Positions 11,601 to 23,500 of a stretch of 64,000 bases of DNA are shown here, piece after piece (within the stretch, counting starts at the first letter, position 1; the number at the start of each line of letters is the position of its first letter). Source of the stretch: Oscheius dolichura (taxonomy: Eukaryota; Nematoda; Chromadorea; Rhabditida; Rhabditidae); the NCBI GenBank assembly GCA_932521035.1, contig OW051497.1, positions 3,720,001 to 3,784,000 on the forward strand, in the 5' to 3' direction. The translations under genes and the position numbers were made by a program. The notes beneath the pieces were generated by a model. It was not told the DNA's origin. It saw only the letters and a program-made list of their open reading frames with translations, and made no database searches.

Positions 11601-14020
11601 ATGGCCCATTCCACCAGGGGCAGCAGTGTGCCTACGTGGGTTCTGAATCAACAAGAAGTTTGGGAACGGGGGACAGAGGGCTCAGGATGAGAGCAAGATC
11701 TTAAAACGTACGTTTCGGACATGGAAGGGGGAATGTTTACGTCTTGATGACGAGAAAAGAACGTTTACGAATACAAAACCCGTAGATTCTGGCGTCAGAG
11801 AGCAGCTCAAACGGGGGAAAACAACAAAAGAGGATTCGCGACGTGGTATACGTATTGTGGTGTGTATTCTGGGGCCGGAAAGTGTATTGTTCAAAACCTC
11901 TTTTCTGAGATCAGCCACCCGTAATCCCCCACAAAACGGCTTATGCACTGTAGCTAATATTCTAAGTAATATGTGGAGCAGTCTGGACACTTCCCAAGAA
12001 GGAACACAGGTGGGGATCGTCGATGGTTAAGAGAGAAGATGCGATCGGACGTGGAATGCTAGCAATGCTCCCTGTCGAAATTGGCTAATCGTCCGCTGAT
12101 TTGACGACCGCGCCGGAAGAAGCCGTCACCCTGACGCTCAGAAACCATTCTTCGATACTACCTAACGACGTTATAACTCGCTCATTTTATTGCCACCAGA
12201 TATGACAGTCAACTGCTTATGGCTATATTGGTTTTGTTTTTTCCTATTGGGCCAGCCTCGGCAATTGTACAGTAATCCATTTACAAATTAATGGATCCTA
12301 ACGCAAATTATGTCTGACAGTTAGGGCGTTCCTTTTCTATAAATACGCCGCCGAATGGAATTCCTTCCTTCGTCAAAGGTGGGTGTCTTATTGGTACTGT
12401 ATCCTACACCCGATTAAATCAGAAAGCAGTGGAAACGGGGATCGAGATAGGTAGATTGGTGGGCTAATATGATAGGCAAGCAGACAGGTGGGCAACAATT
12501 GTTTAGAAATTGGATACTTGGGAATACGACAGAGGGTAGGACATCAAAAGACGGGTGCCGTCTGTCACATTAGCATACTATGTTAATAGACTGAGCCAGT
12601 TCAAAACAAATTGTCATGTGACCAGTACCTTTTACGAGATTCATTAATATTTATCGAAGGTCGTGTAGCCATGAACCCCTTTCCAAAAGGAGGCGACTTA
12701 AGCATCTGCCAAATATACCGCAGTTATCTACCATCTCCGTCAACAACTGAATTGACTGGTTTTTGCGGTAAACACGTGCAAAATTTGCAAATACCTTACT
12801 AGAAAGGGAAGTGGAGGCCTTTTGGAGCTGAACTGGAGCTGGTTGGTTCGTAGGGAACGGGTGTCCCTAGGATTAGCCATCTACTACCCCAACTGCAAAA
12901 TTTTGGGCAGGCCTGTTTTAGAAAAGCTTGAAATAAGTCGGAGCAGCAGACATCTCAAGACCTCTTTAGAGGAACAGCACAGACCAAAGGGGAAATAGGA
13001 CTAAAGACTTGATATAAATAAATAGAGACTTGATATAAATTTAAAGAAAAAGTCTACCAGGAATGACAGTCAAGATGATCTTGTTGTATGCTAATATGTA
13101 AGGATGTGCAGTGTTTGGTTAAATAAGCGACAGGAGATCCCACGGGTCAAAAAGACGCTTTCAGAGGGCGTCGGGCGTAAGGCAGTAATTCGGGCCGAAA
13201 GAAATGACCTGAGGGAATAAACAGACAGATAAAGTAATTACGAGCACTGGAGTAGTTGACAGATGTACAGTCGGATGACCTGATGTCGTTAAATGAGTCC
13301 AAAGTAGTTGTTTTTACAACTGATCACGCTGCGATAAGGTTAATGCTCGACTGTCGATAAATAATTACGATGTTATTGACGAGGCTTTTACAGGAGCATT
13401 AAAGCTACAGTCAACTAGTAATAAAAGCGCTGCTCCAAAACAAAGAAGCCACCAAGACGAGGGTGTTTAGAGGGAGAAAGAGATAGATTCCTACCTGGCA
13501 TAGGTACGCAACAAGGAGTCAACTAAAATGTCGTAAAAGAAGCCATAAAACGTCGTAAAATGGAAGGTTATAGATAGCAAGCATCAATCTTTAGTTAATT
13601 GACAGTCGTTAATTCGATGATGGCTGGCCAAAGTTCCCATATTCCTCAAAAATGCATCAGATCTAATGGAATTAGTCGAATTACTGTTGCGGGGGACCGC
13701 TGTTTTCACCGTTTTAGTGAATTGAGTCAGTCAGAAGTTAGAGAACACCTTTAAGGAAGGTAAGCTTCTTGTTGATAAAGAAGAAGAAAAAAAATGAGAA
13801 GGTGGGGTTATCAGAAAGTTAAAATAAGAGGAGATTAGAACTTCTGGTTATCAGCAGACCGTAATGCGTTTCCTGCAGGAGCGAAGAACACGAGGGGGAC
13901 AGTGATAGGGGTGGCTACTAAATGGAAATCCGCTTAAACGGTGGAAGCGTCTTATCTGATAGTATGGAATTTTAAACGCTTTTCGAGAATGCTATACCGC
14001 TGCCTTAAAATATAACCCAA
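8642..14020. other. Long gene-poor region
   Basis: Across 5.4 kb I find no exon with domain support. Open frames of 60-100 codons exist on both strands at the rate expected by chance. One minus-strand frame (10393-10653) has a hydrophobic stretch near its start (WRLLFFLLLSIITFSYTF), but I find no splicing context for it. A 15-bp direct repeat (AGACTTGATATAAAT) occurs at about 13006 and 13026. Confidence 0.4.
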
Positions 14021-14483
14021 ATGGCCCTCGTCACGCTTATCACTACGCTAATTATCTGCGAAGCGACATCAAAGGGATCTGCCGATTACTGTAAAGCATT
14101 AGATACTTGCGCAACCACCTCCCGACCGCGACCTTTGTCGATTTGATTTACGAGCTGTTACCTATCGGAACTCGGTATCTGGGACCGCTAAAGGGTTTGA
14201 AGGAGGGACGCGTAGCGAAAAGTGGCATATGCGTAGTGGCCGTTGTCAGCAGCGGGCACTACAAGGGTCGCGCAAAGAGAGGGAAGGACGATCCAAGTGC
14301 TGTGCCATCTTGGATAATTTGCCAGTACTCTTTCATTACGTGTCTACCCACCGCCACAGTCATGTTTCCTACGCGTGCGGTAATTTACGGACAGTGGACT
14401 ACGCGGAAACAATTGCGCATTACAGTGCCAAGAAGGCCGGCGAAGTGTATGAGCCGCGGGTCAAGGGATTAGCCAGCAGATAA
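14021..14483 (+). CDS. Candidate small secreted cysteine-containing protein
   Basis: The ATG at 14021 opens a signal-peptide-like N-terminus (MALVTLITTLIICEATS) followed by DYCKALDTC. If 14137-14215 (79 nt, GTCGAT..GCGTAG) is spliced out, the frame continues from 14216 (EKWHMRSGRCQQRAL, KCCAILDNLPVLFHYVSTH, SYACGNLRTVDYAETIAHYS) to TAA at 14481-14483, giving 127 residues. Outside the signal peptide there are six cysteines. An AATAAA lies at 14578-14583, a suitable distance downstream. The donor is not canonical (GTCGAT), though GTCAGT and GTCAGA donors seem to be used in the Kunitz gene. No family recognised. The model could be a chance join of two open frames. Confidence 0.35.
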
Positions 14484-15269
14484 GACACTCCTTGCTCCCT
14501 TCAAGGAGAAAAAAGGGGGTCGACAACTCTAGATATCATTGCTGTTAATCAGGCATGTGTTGAAATGGGCAGTGGCTAATAAACGGATATACGGCTACAA
14601 GATGCGAGGGGATGAGTAGACGAAGAGCGGAATATACTTGAATCATTCAAACCTCTCGGCACATTTAAAAAACCAATGAAGAAGAAAAAGCTGTTCCGAG
14701 ACAGATCTACTCGGCTGCGGATGTACACAGACTCTGCAAATGTTTTTTCCGCTTTCAAACGTCGAGCCCCTATTTAATTTAACTTCAATGCGTCACACTT
14801 CACGACATTTATAGAAAGAAAAAACTTTGTATAATCACAAAGACGTAGATTTTTAAATAGATTAGCTATATTTTGCCTCGACCCATAAGATGTTATCGTC
14901 ATTGGCTACAATTTCATTTATAGTGAAATAAAAATGAAGACCGGAGATGAAAGAGCCCGGGTAGAACTACTTTTTCCGTTGCGTGAACTTCAAATTGTTG
15001 CCAGCTACCTTTCGATGGACCGAGTCATCTGTCCTTTCCTTTCAAGCAGCCGGCAAAACACTTTTGATGCGCCACTTGGACGTCAAACAAGCGGCTACTA
15101 CAGTCAAGAGGCCATCAGAAGTGAGAATAATTTATTACCTGTAAAAACACTGGGATATACGGGGGAAATAACCATTTGGCTGACTGCTAACTGACTCAAT
15201 AGTCCTGATGAATACCCACAAAATATTAGGAATAGATACACCGGCGCGTGGGGTGAGATACCAAACGTA
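14484..15269. other. Intergenic between candidate secreted gene and kinase-like gene
   Basis: An 86-codon plus-strand frame (14934-15194) has no recognisable homology and is antisense to the likely 3' UTR of the RPS6KC1-like gene. TTTATT near 15130 may be that gene's polyadenylation signal. Confidence 0.35.
14578..14583 (+). terminator. Possible polyadenylation signal
   Basis: AATAAA about 95 nt after the stop of the candidate secreted-protein gene. Confidence 0.35.
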
Positions 15270-18200
15270 TTATGAACTCGTTATGGCTGGGGAATTGTGA
15301 GAAGTTGAAGCGGTTGCTTGCTCGGGGCCAAGCTCTGAAGTGTTCGTTGGACCAGTGGATGTGTCAGGTTCTGTGAGATCTGTGAGTAGGGGGTCAAGGC
15401 GTGCTAGGTCGGGGACTGGGATAACGCGACTCTGAAAGAGTGAGTCCTGAGAGACGGAAGCGATTTCTACCTTGTTAGGAAGTGCAGAGGCATGCGGATT
15501 ATCATAAAGACTCCAATCAATTATGGAATAAAACGGATGAGCTCGGATTTCTTCTAAGGAGTATCTCTCGTCTTCGGGAGCCAATATTTTTAAGAGTAGG
15601 TCCCCACAAACTAGGGAAATTGGCCCTTTTTCATTAACTGTTTCCATGGAATCTCTGAATTTGGCAAGTCTTAAAAATAAAGCCAGAAAGTACCTGTTCA
15701 GACCATGGGGAGCAGCCTCATGTAGTGGTTTTCCTGCAACCAACTCAAAGAGCATGCATCCGAAAGAATAAATATCTCCTGATGCACAAGGGGCCCATTT
15801 GATATCGTTGCTTTCTAAAAGAAGCAAATAATGGAAATCTTTTGAAATATACCAGGAGCATAGTAGCGCCCTCCTCGATCGTTCCCCAGATTAGGAGTTA
15901 ACCATCTTCCATGGTATGTTAGAACAAGATTGCCATTGGGGTCAAGAAGTAGATTACTCGGGAACATAGCGCTATAATATGAGCATCAGAAATTAGAGGC
16001 TGTAGCTTACCCAAGATATTCTTCATATTGGTGGTGGAGCATATACAAAAAGCTGACAATCTGAGCAGTCCAGTGGACGACTAAAGACTCGGGAAGAGCA
16101 AGTCCAGATGGCCAGGAGCTCCTCATTAGAAGAAGCTCTCTAATTTGTTTTAGACTAAAGGAGAGCGATTCTCTTGAGGCTGAAACAGTAAGCATAAAAC
16201 TAAATAATCAGATGGCTTACTCAAATCGTTTGGTTGTTTGATCGGAGGATCGCGGAACATTACTGGGGCGGGAAGTTCTTCCCATTCAACTTCAGGGGCT
16301 TCCTCGACGGTTGACTTTGTTATGAAGAATTCTTGTGCTTTTACGCCGTTTGTAGTACTTTTCGTTTCTTCAGCCATACATTCTTCTCCAATAGCGCAGG
16401 CAACTTCACAGTTGGCCGGATCCTCCGTCTAAATATTTTTCTATAGACTGACGAAGCCAAAAAAATAAACGTACGCTTTGCTGTTCATCTCGAAGTGCTG
16501 CTACTCTATCACAATCGAAACCCACAGAGAACAGTAGCCTCTGCCCCGTGTAGGAATAACGGCGTGGTTTCTTTGCTATTTCGCCACCGTTGGATAATGG
16601 GGAGGTCTTGCTCCGTTTGAGCTTTTTACTCTCCGGCGATGTTCTATTCTAAAAAGTAGACACTAAAAAAAGTAAAAGGAAGTCCTACTAGGAAATCAAA
16701 CAATCGTCCATTTGGGGCATATTCTAAAAGTATCAGAATATGGTCCTCTGTCTCGAAGAACTTGTAAAGCTGAACCATATGTGGGACAAACGTGGGCAAG
16801 ACGATTTTCCCATCAGGCCCTTCCACCCCTTTATCCAAAAACTTCAAAACATAACGATTGCCTAAAGAATAATTTTAAAATTTTGAAAATTAACCACCTG
16901 TCGATTTTTCCTCCATGAGCAGGACTTTATTCTGGGATTTTATAGAAGGCAGAACATTAACCACTGTATAATCTTTCAGCGAGCTGTTCGAACATTTGAA
17001 TGCAAAAATCGTTGGATCCTAAAAATCGATAGTATAAGCGAAATATATCAATCCTTGCGTGAAGATGAAGAGAATCTGCCAAGAGGCCGTCCAAATTGAA
17101 CGCGGACCCGTCGTAAGAGAGATATGTTCGGAATAGCTGTTCTGCCTTGACTATGTACTTCGCCGCCTTTAATTTAACATTATTCCGTAGAGCTATATCC
17201 GTTTCTGTTCGTAATCCCTTAAAATTTACAGGATAATATTAAAGCAATATTAAAATTATCACCTACCTCGTTAAGATTCTTAGCAGCATTCTTGTAGCAT
17301 TGAAACGCCAGTTCAAATTCATTTTCCGCTTCTGCTTTTTGTGCTGTTGATATCAATATACCGGCGCGGACTAAGTAGTCAGAAGTATTGGCTATAAAAT
17401 TCAAATTTGGAGAAAGGGGGAATGAAATACGTCGGTATCCCTCCAGGTCCATTTTCAATTTAGGAAACGGCCGTCGAAAGCCGTACTTTAGAAAGGGACG
17501 ATCGGCCGGCTGTGCTGAAACGAGGCATTTTGTCTCTAGGATATCCGTAGGGGGTTGCCAAGCATCCCTCTTCGCTGGATGGTTTACCTAGGGCAATTTC
17601 GGGAAATTGAAAATCGATTTCACCAGACGTAGCCGCAGCTATTCCCACACCCTGAAACGTAAACATCAGATTGGATATTTATTCATCTTTTCAGTTGAGC
17701 ACAATCCTTTGTGTCTGTTAAATTGAATACGTGAGATATCACAGAAAGAAGTATATATATATATTAATATATTGCATAATTATAAATCTAGCCTACTGAC
17801 GTTTTCGTGTTGCTCCTCGGGTGGGCTGTCAAGCAAACTGAACAAAAAGCTTCAAATATTTAAAACATGCAAAAATACCTCTCAGGATCAGATCCGATAC
17901 CAATAGTTGAGTAATTTCCCTCCTCGACAGGAGTGGCCGGGTTCGCTAGTTCCACGGCTTTCTAAATGAGACCCTCGAGACATGCAAAAAGGAATAACCC
18001 ACGTCCAGAAACTGATGAAAATGTGTACTTTTCCGGAGTACCTCGTTATCCAAAACAAAGTTCAGGAAGACTTCGGTAGCCTGACGTCGCTCTTCGAGGA
18101 CAGCTGGATTGCCGGCTCCGATGAGTTTCGACGGAGCGAAGTTGGGAAATGTCCCACGGAGATACAGCTGAAACAACTCTGTTTATTCAGGAAGGGAATA

Positions 18201-18740
18201 TCAAAAAGTTTCCAATCTATTAGAATGAAATTTATGTGATTTTGTGTAGCACATAATCAAAAGTATCTCGCAGGTCCCTGCACTTCCTTCGAAAATAGGC
18301 AAAAGAGGGGACTATTGATTTTGTAATAGAATTCCGGTTAGGAGTGTATTATTGGGCTAATTTGGAGCGTGATGCGCTTCAATCTAACAAAATTTGTTAG
18401 CTTTTCTCAGAGCACGAAATATGTAAAGTATACCTGCTTATGAGTTTTCTGCAGCTCCTTGTGCAACTTATCCAGCTCCCTAAACCGCGTCGTAAGGGTG
18501 AATATTCGGAAATCGATATCAATAAGTTGTCGAGGAACGAGCTGGAACTTTTTTTCTTATAGGGTGATAAGAAAGGCAAACCTTGAATTCGATAATGTAA
18601 TTGTTATGGGTTCCGGCAATTCCCTTCACTGTCGCGATATCCACAACCCTCGATGTTCCGGTCCAATCCGACTTGGGCTTGAACAGGAGGGCCCCGATCT
18701 CCGAGGTGCAGTAACTCTCATCTGGGTAGAGTCCGGACAT
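15270..18740 (-). CDS. PX-MIT-pseudokinase protein, RPS6KC1/RPS6KL1-like
   Basis: About a dozen exons from ATG (18738-18740) to TAA (15270-15272). The N-terminus is a PX domain: THNNYIIEFK, TRFRELDKLHKELQKTHKQ, then LYLRGTFPNFAPSKLIG and RRQATEVFLNFVLDNE (18575 down to about 18000). A MIT domain follows (DYLVRAGILISTAQKAEAEN, FQCYKNAAKNL; about 17400-17050). The kinase-like region starts near 16870 (YVLKFLDKGVEGPDGK, ILILLEYAPNGRLFDFL) and ends with SGDIYSFGCMLFELVAGKPL. PX-MIT-kinase order is specific to RPS6KC1 (RPK118), which binds PI3P and sphingosine kinase on endosomes. The catalytic loop reads AMFPSNLLLDPNGNLVLTYH, so HRD is absent and DFG is replaced by YHG: a pseudokinase. The C-terminal tail is Ser/Thr rich. 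Acceptor TTTCCAG lies 8 nt before the ATG. Confidence 0.82.
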
Positions 18741-18987
18741 TTTTCATACTGGAAATTCAACGGATTATACAAATATTGGAGACATTTTGCGTGTTTTAAC
18801 TACAAATTTCAATTAAACCATGTAACTCGTCTCTTCTACAATTTGCGTTGAACAACGAAAGTTTGCAGCCGCTTTAAAAAAATGCAAAAAGGTTTAATAC
18901 AGTTGATAAGCAGATATGGAACGAGGAAAAGGTATTGAATAGTGAAAAACTACAAACACAAATGGGACACGCGAGAAACAAAGAATA

Positions 18988-18993
18988 TTTATT
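18988..18993 (-). terminator. Possible polyadenylation signal for the 59-residue candidate gene
   Basis: TTTATT on the plus strand (AATAAA on minus), about 260 nt past the candidate stop. Confidence 0.3.
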
Positions 18994-19252
18994 GTACAAG
19001 TTTATACATTGGGAGGTTATATTTACAAGTTTTGTTCAAATTTGAATTCGTACAGAAAAAGTAGATGGCAACACAAATTGATACAATACGGCATCTGAAA
19101 CATTTAAATAAAAGGTGGTATATAAAACTGTTGACACACCTTTTTCTAATGTAAATTCATTTCTCCTTTGTTGATGACTATCAGGTTTGATAAATCCCTT
19201 GCTCTAACGGCTCTGAAAATCTATGTAAAAGAGATAAATCTTCCTTTACTTG

Positions 19253-19864
19253 TCACTTCTTCACATCGCTCCGTCGTCTGACTGAAGGCGGTTTAATTTC
19301 CATCAAATCACTGATGTGAACCATTTGCCAGTCAAAGAAACGGACCTTAAAAAGGAATATAACCTAGTGGCAACGGAGGAGCCGAGATAAGCACAGAAAA
19401 ATGCAATAAATCGATAACTTTGGTGTCCAAAACGGTTAGAGAAGCAAGAGAGGTGGCGCTACTCTGCTGGATTAAGTGATAGAGAGTAGAGAAGGGCAGG
19501 TAAAAATTAAAGATCGATCTATAAAACGGGGCGAAAGGCATCCTTTTCTTCCCCTTTTTGTCCGGTTTATTCAAATCGGCCCCCAATATGTCTACCCATA
19601 TTTGGCGCCATTCATTGTGACAAATAGACTCGTCACGTCATAATTTGAATCAGAATATGAATATGTTCTTGTTCAAAAGATGCCGGTCCTTATTAGGCAA
19701 TGAATACGCCTTTCCTGTAAATTCAAACACTCGGGCTATCCCGGCATTGGCAATTTGGAGAAGTGAAAACAGCCAACCTTCAAACCCTCATGATTCGTCA
19801 CTTCCCATGCAAAATTCTTAAGGTTCTTGGCAGTTTTTTCTTTGACCTTGTGCCGGAATGTCAT
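19253..19864 (-). CDS. Candidate two-exon gene for a 59-residue basic protein
   Basis: Exon 1 (19778-19864) is exactly 29 codons, starting MTFRHKVKEKTAKNLKNF and ending with a donor AAG|GTTGGC. Exon 2 (19253-19345) starts after TTTTTAAG and reads VRFFDWQMVHISDLMEIKPP, then VRRRSDVKK and a stop. The two join in phase 0. Both are rich in charged residues and unlike the low-complexity frames around them. No family recognised. Exon 1 stays open a little upstream of the ATG, so the start could be further 5' or this could be the 3' end of a longer gene. The 432-nt intron is long for this window. Confidence 0.35.
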
Positions 19865-20400
19865 TGAAGATAAACTGCCCTCCCCGACGGAAGAAATCGA
19901 CGCGTTTTTCGAGATTCAATTAATTCGTTGAGTCACTCAAGGCCACGTCTGGGTCTCTCTGCCGTTTCCCGTGATAACGCGCCTCTGCTGTTCAAAAAAA
20001 TCCAAAAAAATACAAGTTGGTAACTACAGATTAAATAAAACAGAAGGGAAGATAGAGATTTTTGTACTTTTTATTATATACACCGGTATACAATACCTGT
20101 CACCCATGGCCCCACCTGCCGTGGATGCTTAACTATGCAAACAGAATAATTATATATAAACGGGAAAAACAGTAACAAAAACATTTTTTGTTCCTACACC
20201 AAAAAAAAGATATGTTTTCACAAAACTCTGGGAAAAATATAAAGTAACAATAAATTAATAATTTGTCTATAATTCTTGAAGAAGCAGACGAAAGGCGGCG
20301 GAAAGAGAAGATAGGCAGGAGCTCATAGAGAGATCGAGGCAGGTTTACTGAAAATTCATTGGATTAGTCTCGACCGGGTGCAGATCTGTATGTGTCCAAT

Positions 20401-20406
20401 TTTATT
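20401..20406 (-). terminator. Polyadenylation signal for the RRBP1/kinectin-like gene
   Basis: TTTATT on the plus strand (AATAAA on minus), about 100 nt past the stop at 20508. Confidence 0.5.
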
Positions 20407-20507
20407 TGTCCTTTAATTTTCTACGTGTAACACGGCAGTTTGTGCTCGTTTTCTTACTTTTAAATGGGTACCTACAAGCGGGAAAATGAAAACAGAGTGC
20501 ATGCTAC

Positions 20508-23500
20508 CTAGTCAACCAGCTCCCAGTCTTCCTCTCCGCCTTCACTTCCGGAGGTTCTCTTTTTAGCAGGCTTTGAACCGGCAGCGGCTGTAGCTTTAGG
20601 GGTGGCTGTAGCGGCGGCAACAGAAGGAGAAGCTTTAGCGGACGGGACCACTTTGGTAGGCGGCTGATGCTAAATATAAGGGGAAAAGTACGAAAACAAC
20701 AACGAAAACAACAAAGAAGCAGAGTTAGCCATGCTTCCATATCATTCCGTCAGTCTATTTTAGCCCTAGGTGTGTGCATTACCTTCAAAAACCTTCTCCC
20801 ACTCTCTCGATCGCAGTAATGCCCTCGAGAAACAGCTGTGTGTTTCTGTTTGAGGATATTTTTTGCGAGGAGCAATGTGAATCAAGAGAGAGCGGGTAAA
20901 TTGACAGGACAGGTAAATAACATAGGTCAATAGAGGGGACACATTTCTATGGGTTAGACCGACCAAATCAAGCTCACTCACCAGTTTGGGCCATTCGCCA
21001 TTGTTCATTCTGGCCTCAAGATCAGCGATGCGCTCCCTGCGCTGCTCAGCCAGATCGCTGATTCGGGACAGCTCACTCTTCTAAAGATGGACAGATAGAG
21101 ATTGCGGATCAGTTCCAGCTTACCACAGCAATCAAAGCGTCACGGTAGGACTTAACCAGCTTAATGTCCTCACTGTTGTCGTTTCCGGCTGTGACAGCGG
21201 CAGGAGCGTGGGTGGGGGCAGGGGTGTCGTTCTTCTTGTTAGCCTTCTTATCCTTCTTCTTATTTTCTTTGGTCTCGTGAACTGCCGTCTAAACAAGGAT
21301 AACACATGTTCATGAGCACGAAATCGTTCACCTCGGCTTTAGCCTCAGCGTTGTTGGAAGAAGATTGGACGGAGTTATTCTCGACCATTTCGAACAACTT
21401 GAAGTTCCTTTCTCGGAGTTCGTCGTTCTTCTGCTGAAGGCGCTTGTTCTCCTCTGCGAGTTTCTCGTAATCGGATCCAGGAGGAGCCGACGTCTGGTCT
21501 GGAACAGCAGCTGTCGTGTGAGTCGTCTTCTGGATCATAACCTCTTCTCCAAGGTTACCATTCTCACTAAATAATTGGTACGGTACAAAAAGAAGAGGAG
21601 TACGTACGATTGCCTAGAGGCTAGCTGTTTCTTCAGCTCGGCTATCTGCTTATGCAGGCCGAGGGTCTCAGCATGGAGGGCATCCTGCTCCTTGAGGAAC
21701 TTGGTGATCTCCTCCTTCTGCTTATCAACCTGGGCCTGCTTTTCGGCAACATTCCTCTGCCTATAGAATATTTCGAAATATTGCACAATACGAAGGGAAC
21801 TCACATTTCTTCAAAGTTGCGGACCTCTCCCTGGATCTGGTCGACCAGAGCCTTCATAGCAAGGTACTCATCCATGAGTTTGCCGTGTTTCTGCAAAAGA
21901 CAGAATGAGAAAGCACTAACAGAAAGAGATGTTTTAATAGCAGGCGCTGTTTCGCCGGGGAGTGAGAGAGAGGTAGATCAATACGCATTGCATGGAGAGA
22001 CGCAGATGGCGTTAAAAACATGAGTGAGCGCGTGTTTCATAAAGTGAGAGGGCAACTGCCAGGGTCGCGTGGCTTGTATCAATATTATCACTGTACTTAC
22101 CTGTTTCCAATCGGCACTATCTTCTTGGTGGGCGGCGTTTTCTCTTCTCAGAGTTGCAATTTGAGCTTCGTATTCTGCTGGTTGAGGGCGACTCTGAAAA
22201 AGTTATCATTGTTGATGGAATGTTGTCTCAAGGAATACCTCGTGCTCTGCAAGGCTAGCCTTTAGTGTGTTCCATTTTTCTTGCATGGTATCAAGCGCAT
22301 CCTTCATCTTATTAGCCTCAGCGAGTTCACCTTGTAGTTCCTTCACCTTCTGCTTCAATTCCGTAACCTCCGAAGATTCAATCTCAACCTAATACAGATA
22401 TACGCGTCATTTCATTTCAGAGAAACCTTTCTAGCGTCATCGAGTTCATGTTCCAGTCCTAGAATTCTCTGCTTTAGGGCAGCAATTTCGGAATGAGCTC
22501 CCTCAAGCTGTAAAAGGTGTTACCCGGGCAAAGCATTCAAATTACCTGGTGAACATGAGATACCCCGGCTTCCATCTCACTAACTTTGGCAACGAGCGAA
22601 GCAATCTGGTCTTCACCGGCAGAGAGGTCTCTCTTGAGAGCGGCAACCTCAGCAACGGCATGCTCGTGCCTCTTGGCCAACTCCTTCGAGTGTTCAACCT
22701 CCTTGGTAAGGACCACAACCTGTTGTTGGGTCCTCTTGATGATATCAACATCGACAACGGAAGCAGCTGCCATCTGCTTGGCTTTCTGGAGTTCTGCAGC
22801 CAGCTGCTTCTCCTTAGCGGTTAACTGATTTACATGATCAGTCAGGCCCGCTTTTTCCGTCCTAAAAAAGATTACTCTTGTTTTCTGCTCTCACAAAACA
22901 AGTTTCTCTGCGGGGGAGAGTCGGGGATCTGTTATCGTAGTAAATCTCGCGTTATCTCCCTCTAGCCGATTACCACCGACTACGCAATTTATACCAAAGC
23001 AAAACATTCGGTGCTATCTCCTGATATCCCAGTTAAGTAAAAAAAGGGCTTCATACATCGGAAGGTGATTTTTTACTGCCAGGCCTGTCTCGGCTTGGAT
23101 GATAAGCGGCGCCTGCTTTTGACGGCCTTGTCATCCATAAATGACACTTCCAATCAGACTGAACGAGATTCAAAAAGAGGGGAATTGGCCGGGGAACATG
23201 GATATTTAATGCATAGATGATGCTAATGTAATTATCGATCCCCACTGTTTTGTCGTCCTCGATACCGTCGACGGACAGTAATGCTGGCCTTTTCACATTC
23301 ACACCTTTTTTATTTGTGCGAAGAAGACTCTTCTCACCGGTTGATGGATGATGTATAGTGTCTGTCTTTATATTTTTGGCCTAGACAGCACTCTATGAGA
23401 TTGCTCCTAGATCAGAATTAATTGCTAGTGGTGACCGCTACCTAGCAATCAGCATAATCCCGTCACAGATCAGACAAATAGAATTAGAATAGACTATCTA

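Noticed and set aside
17745-17770. AT dinucleotide run
   Set aside because: Short simple repeat of ordinary kind.
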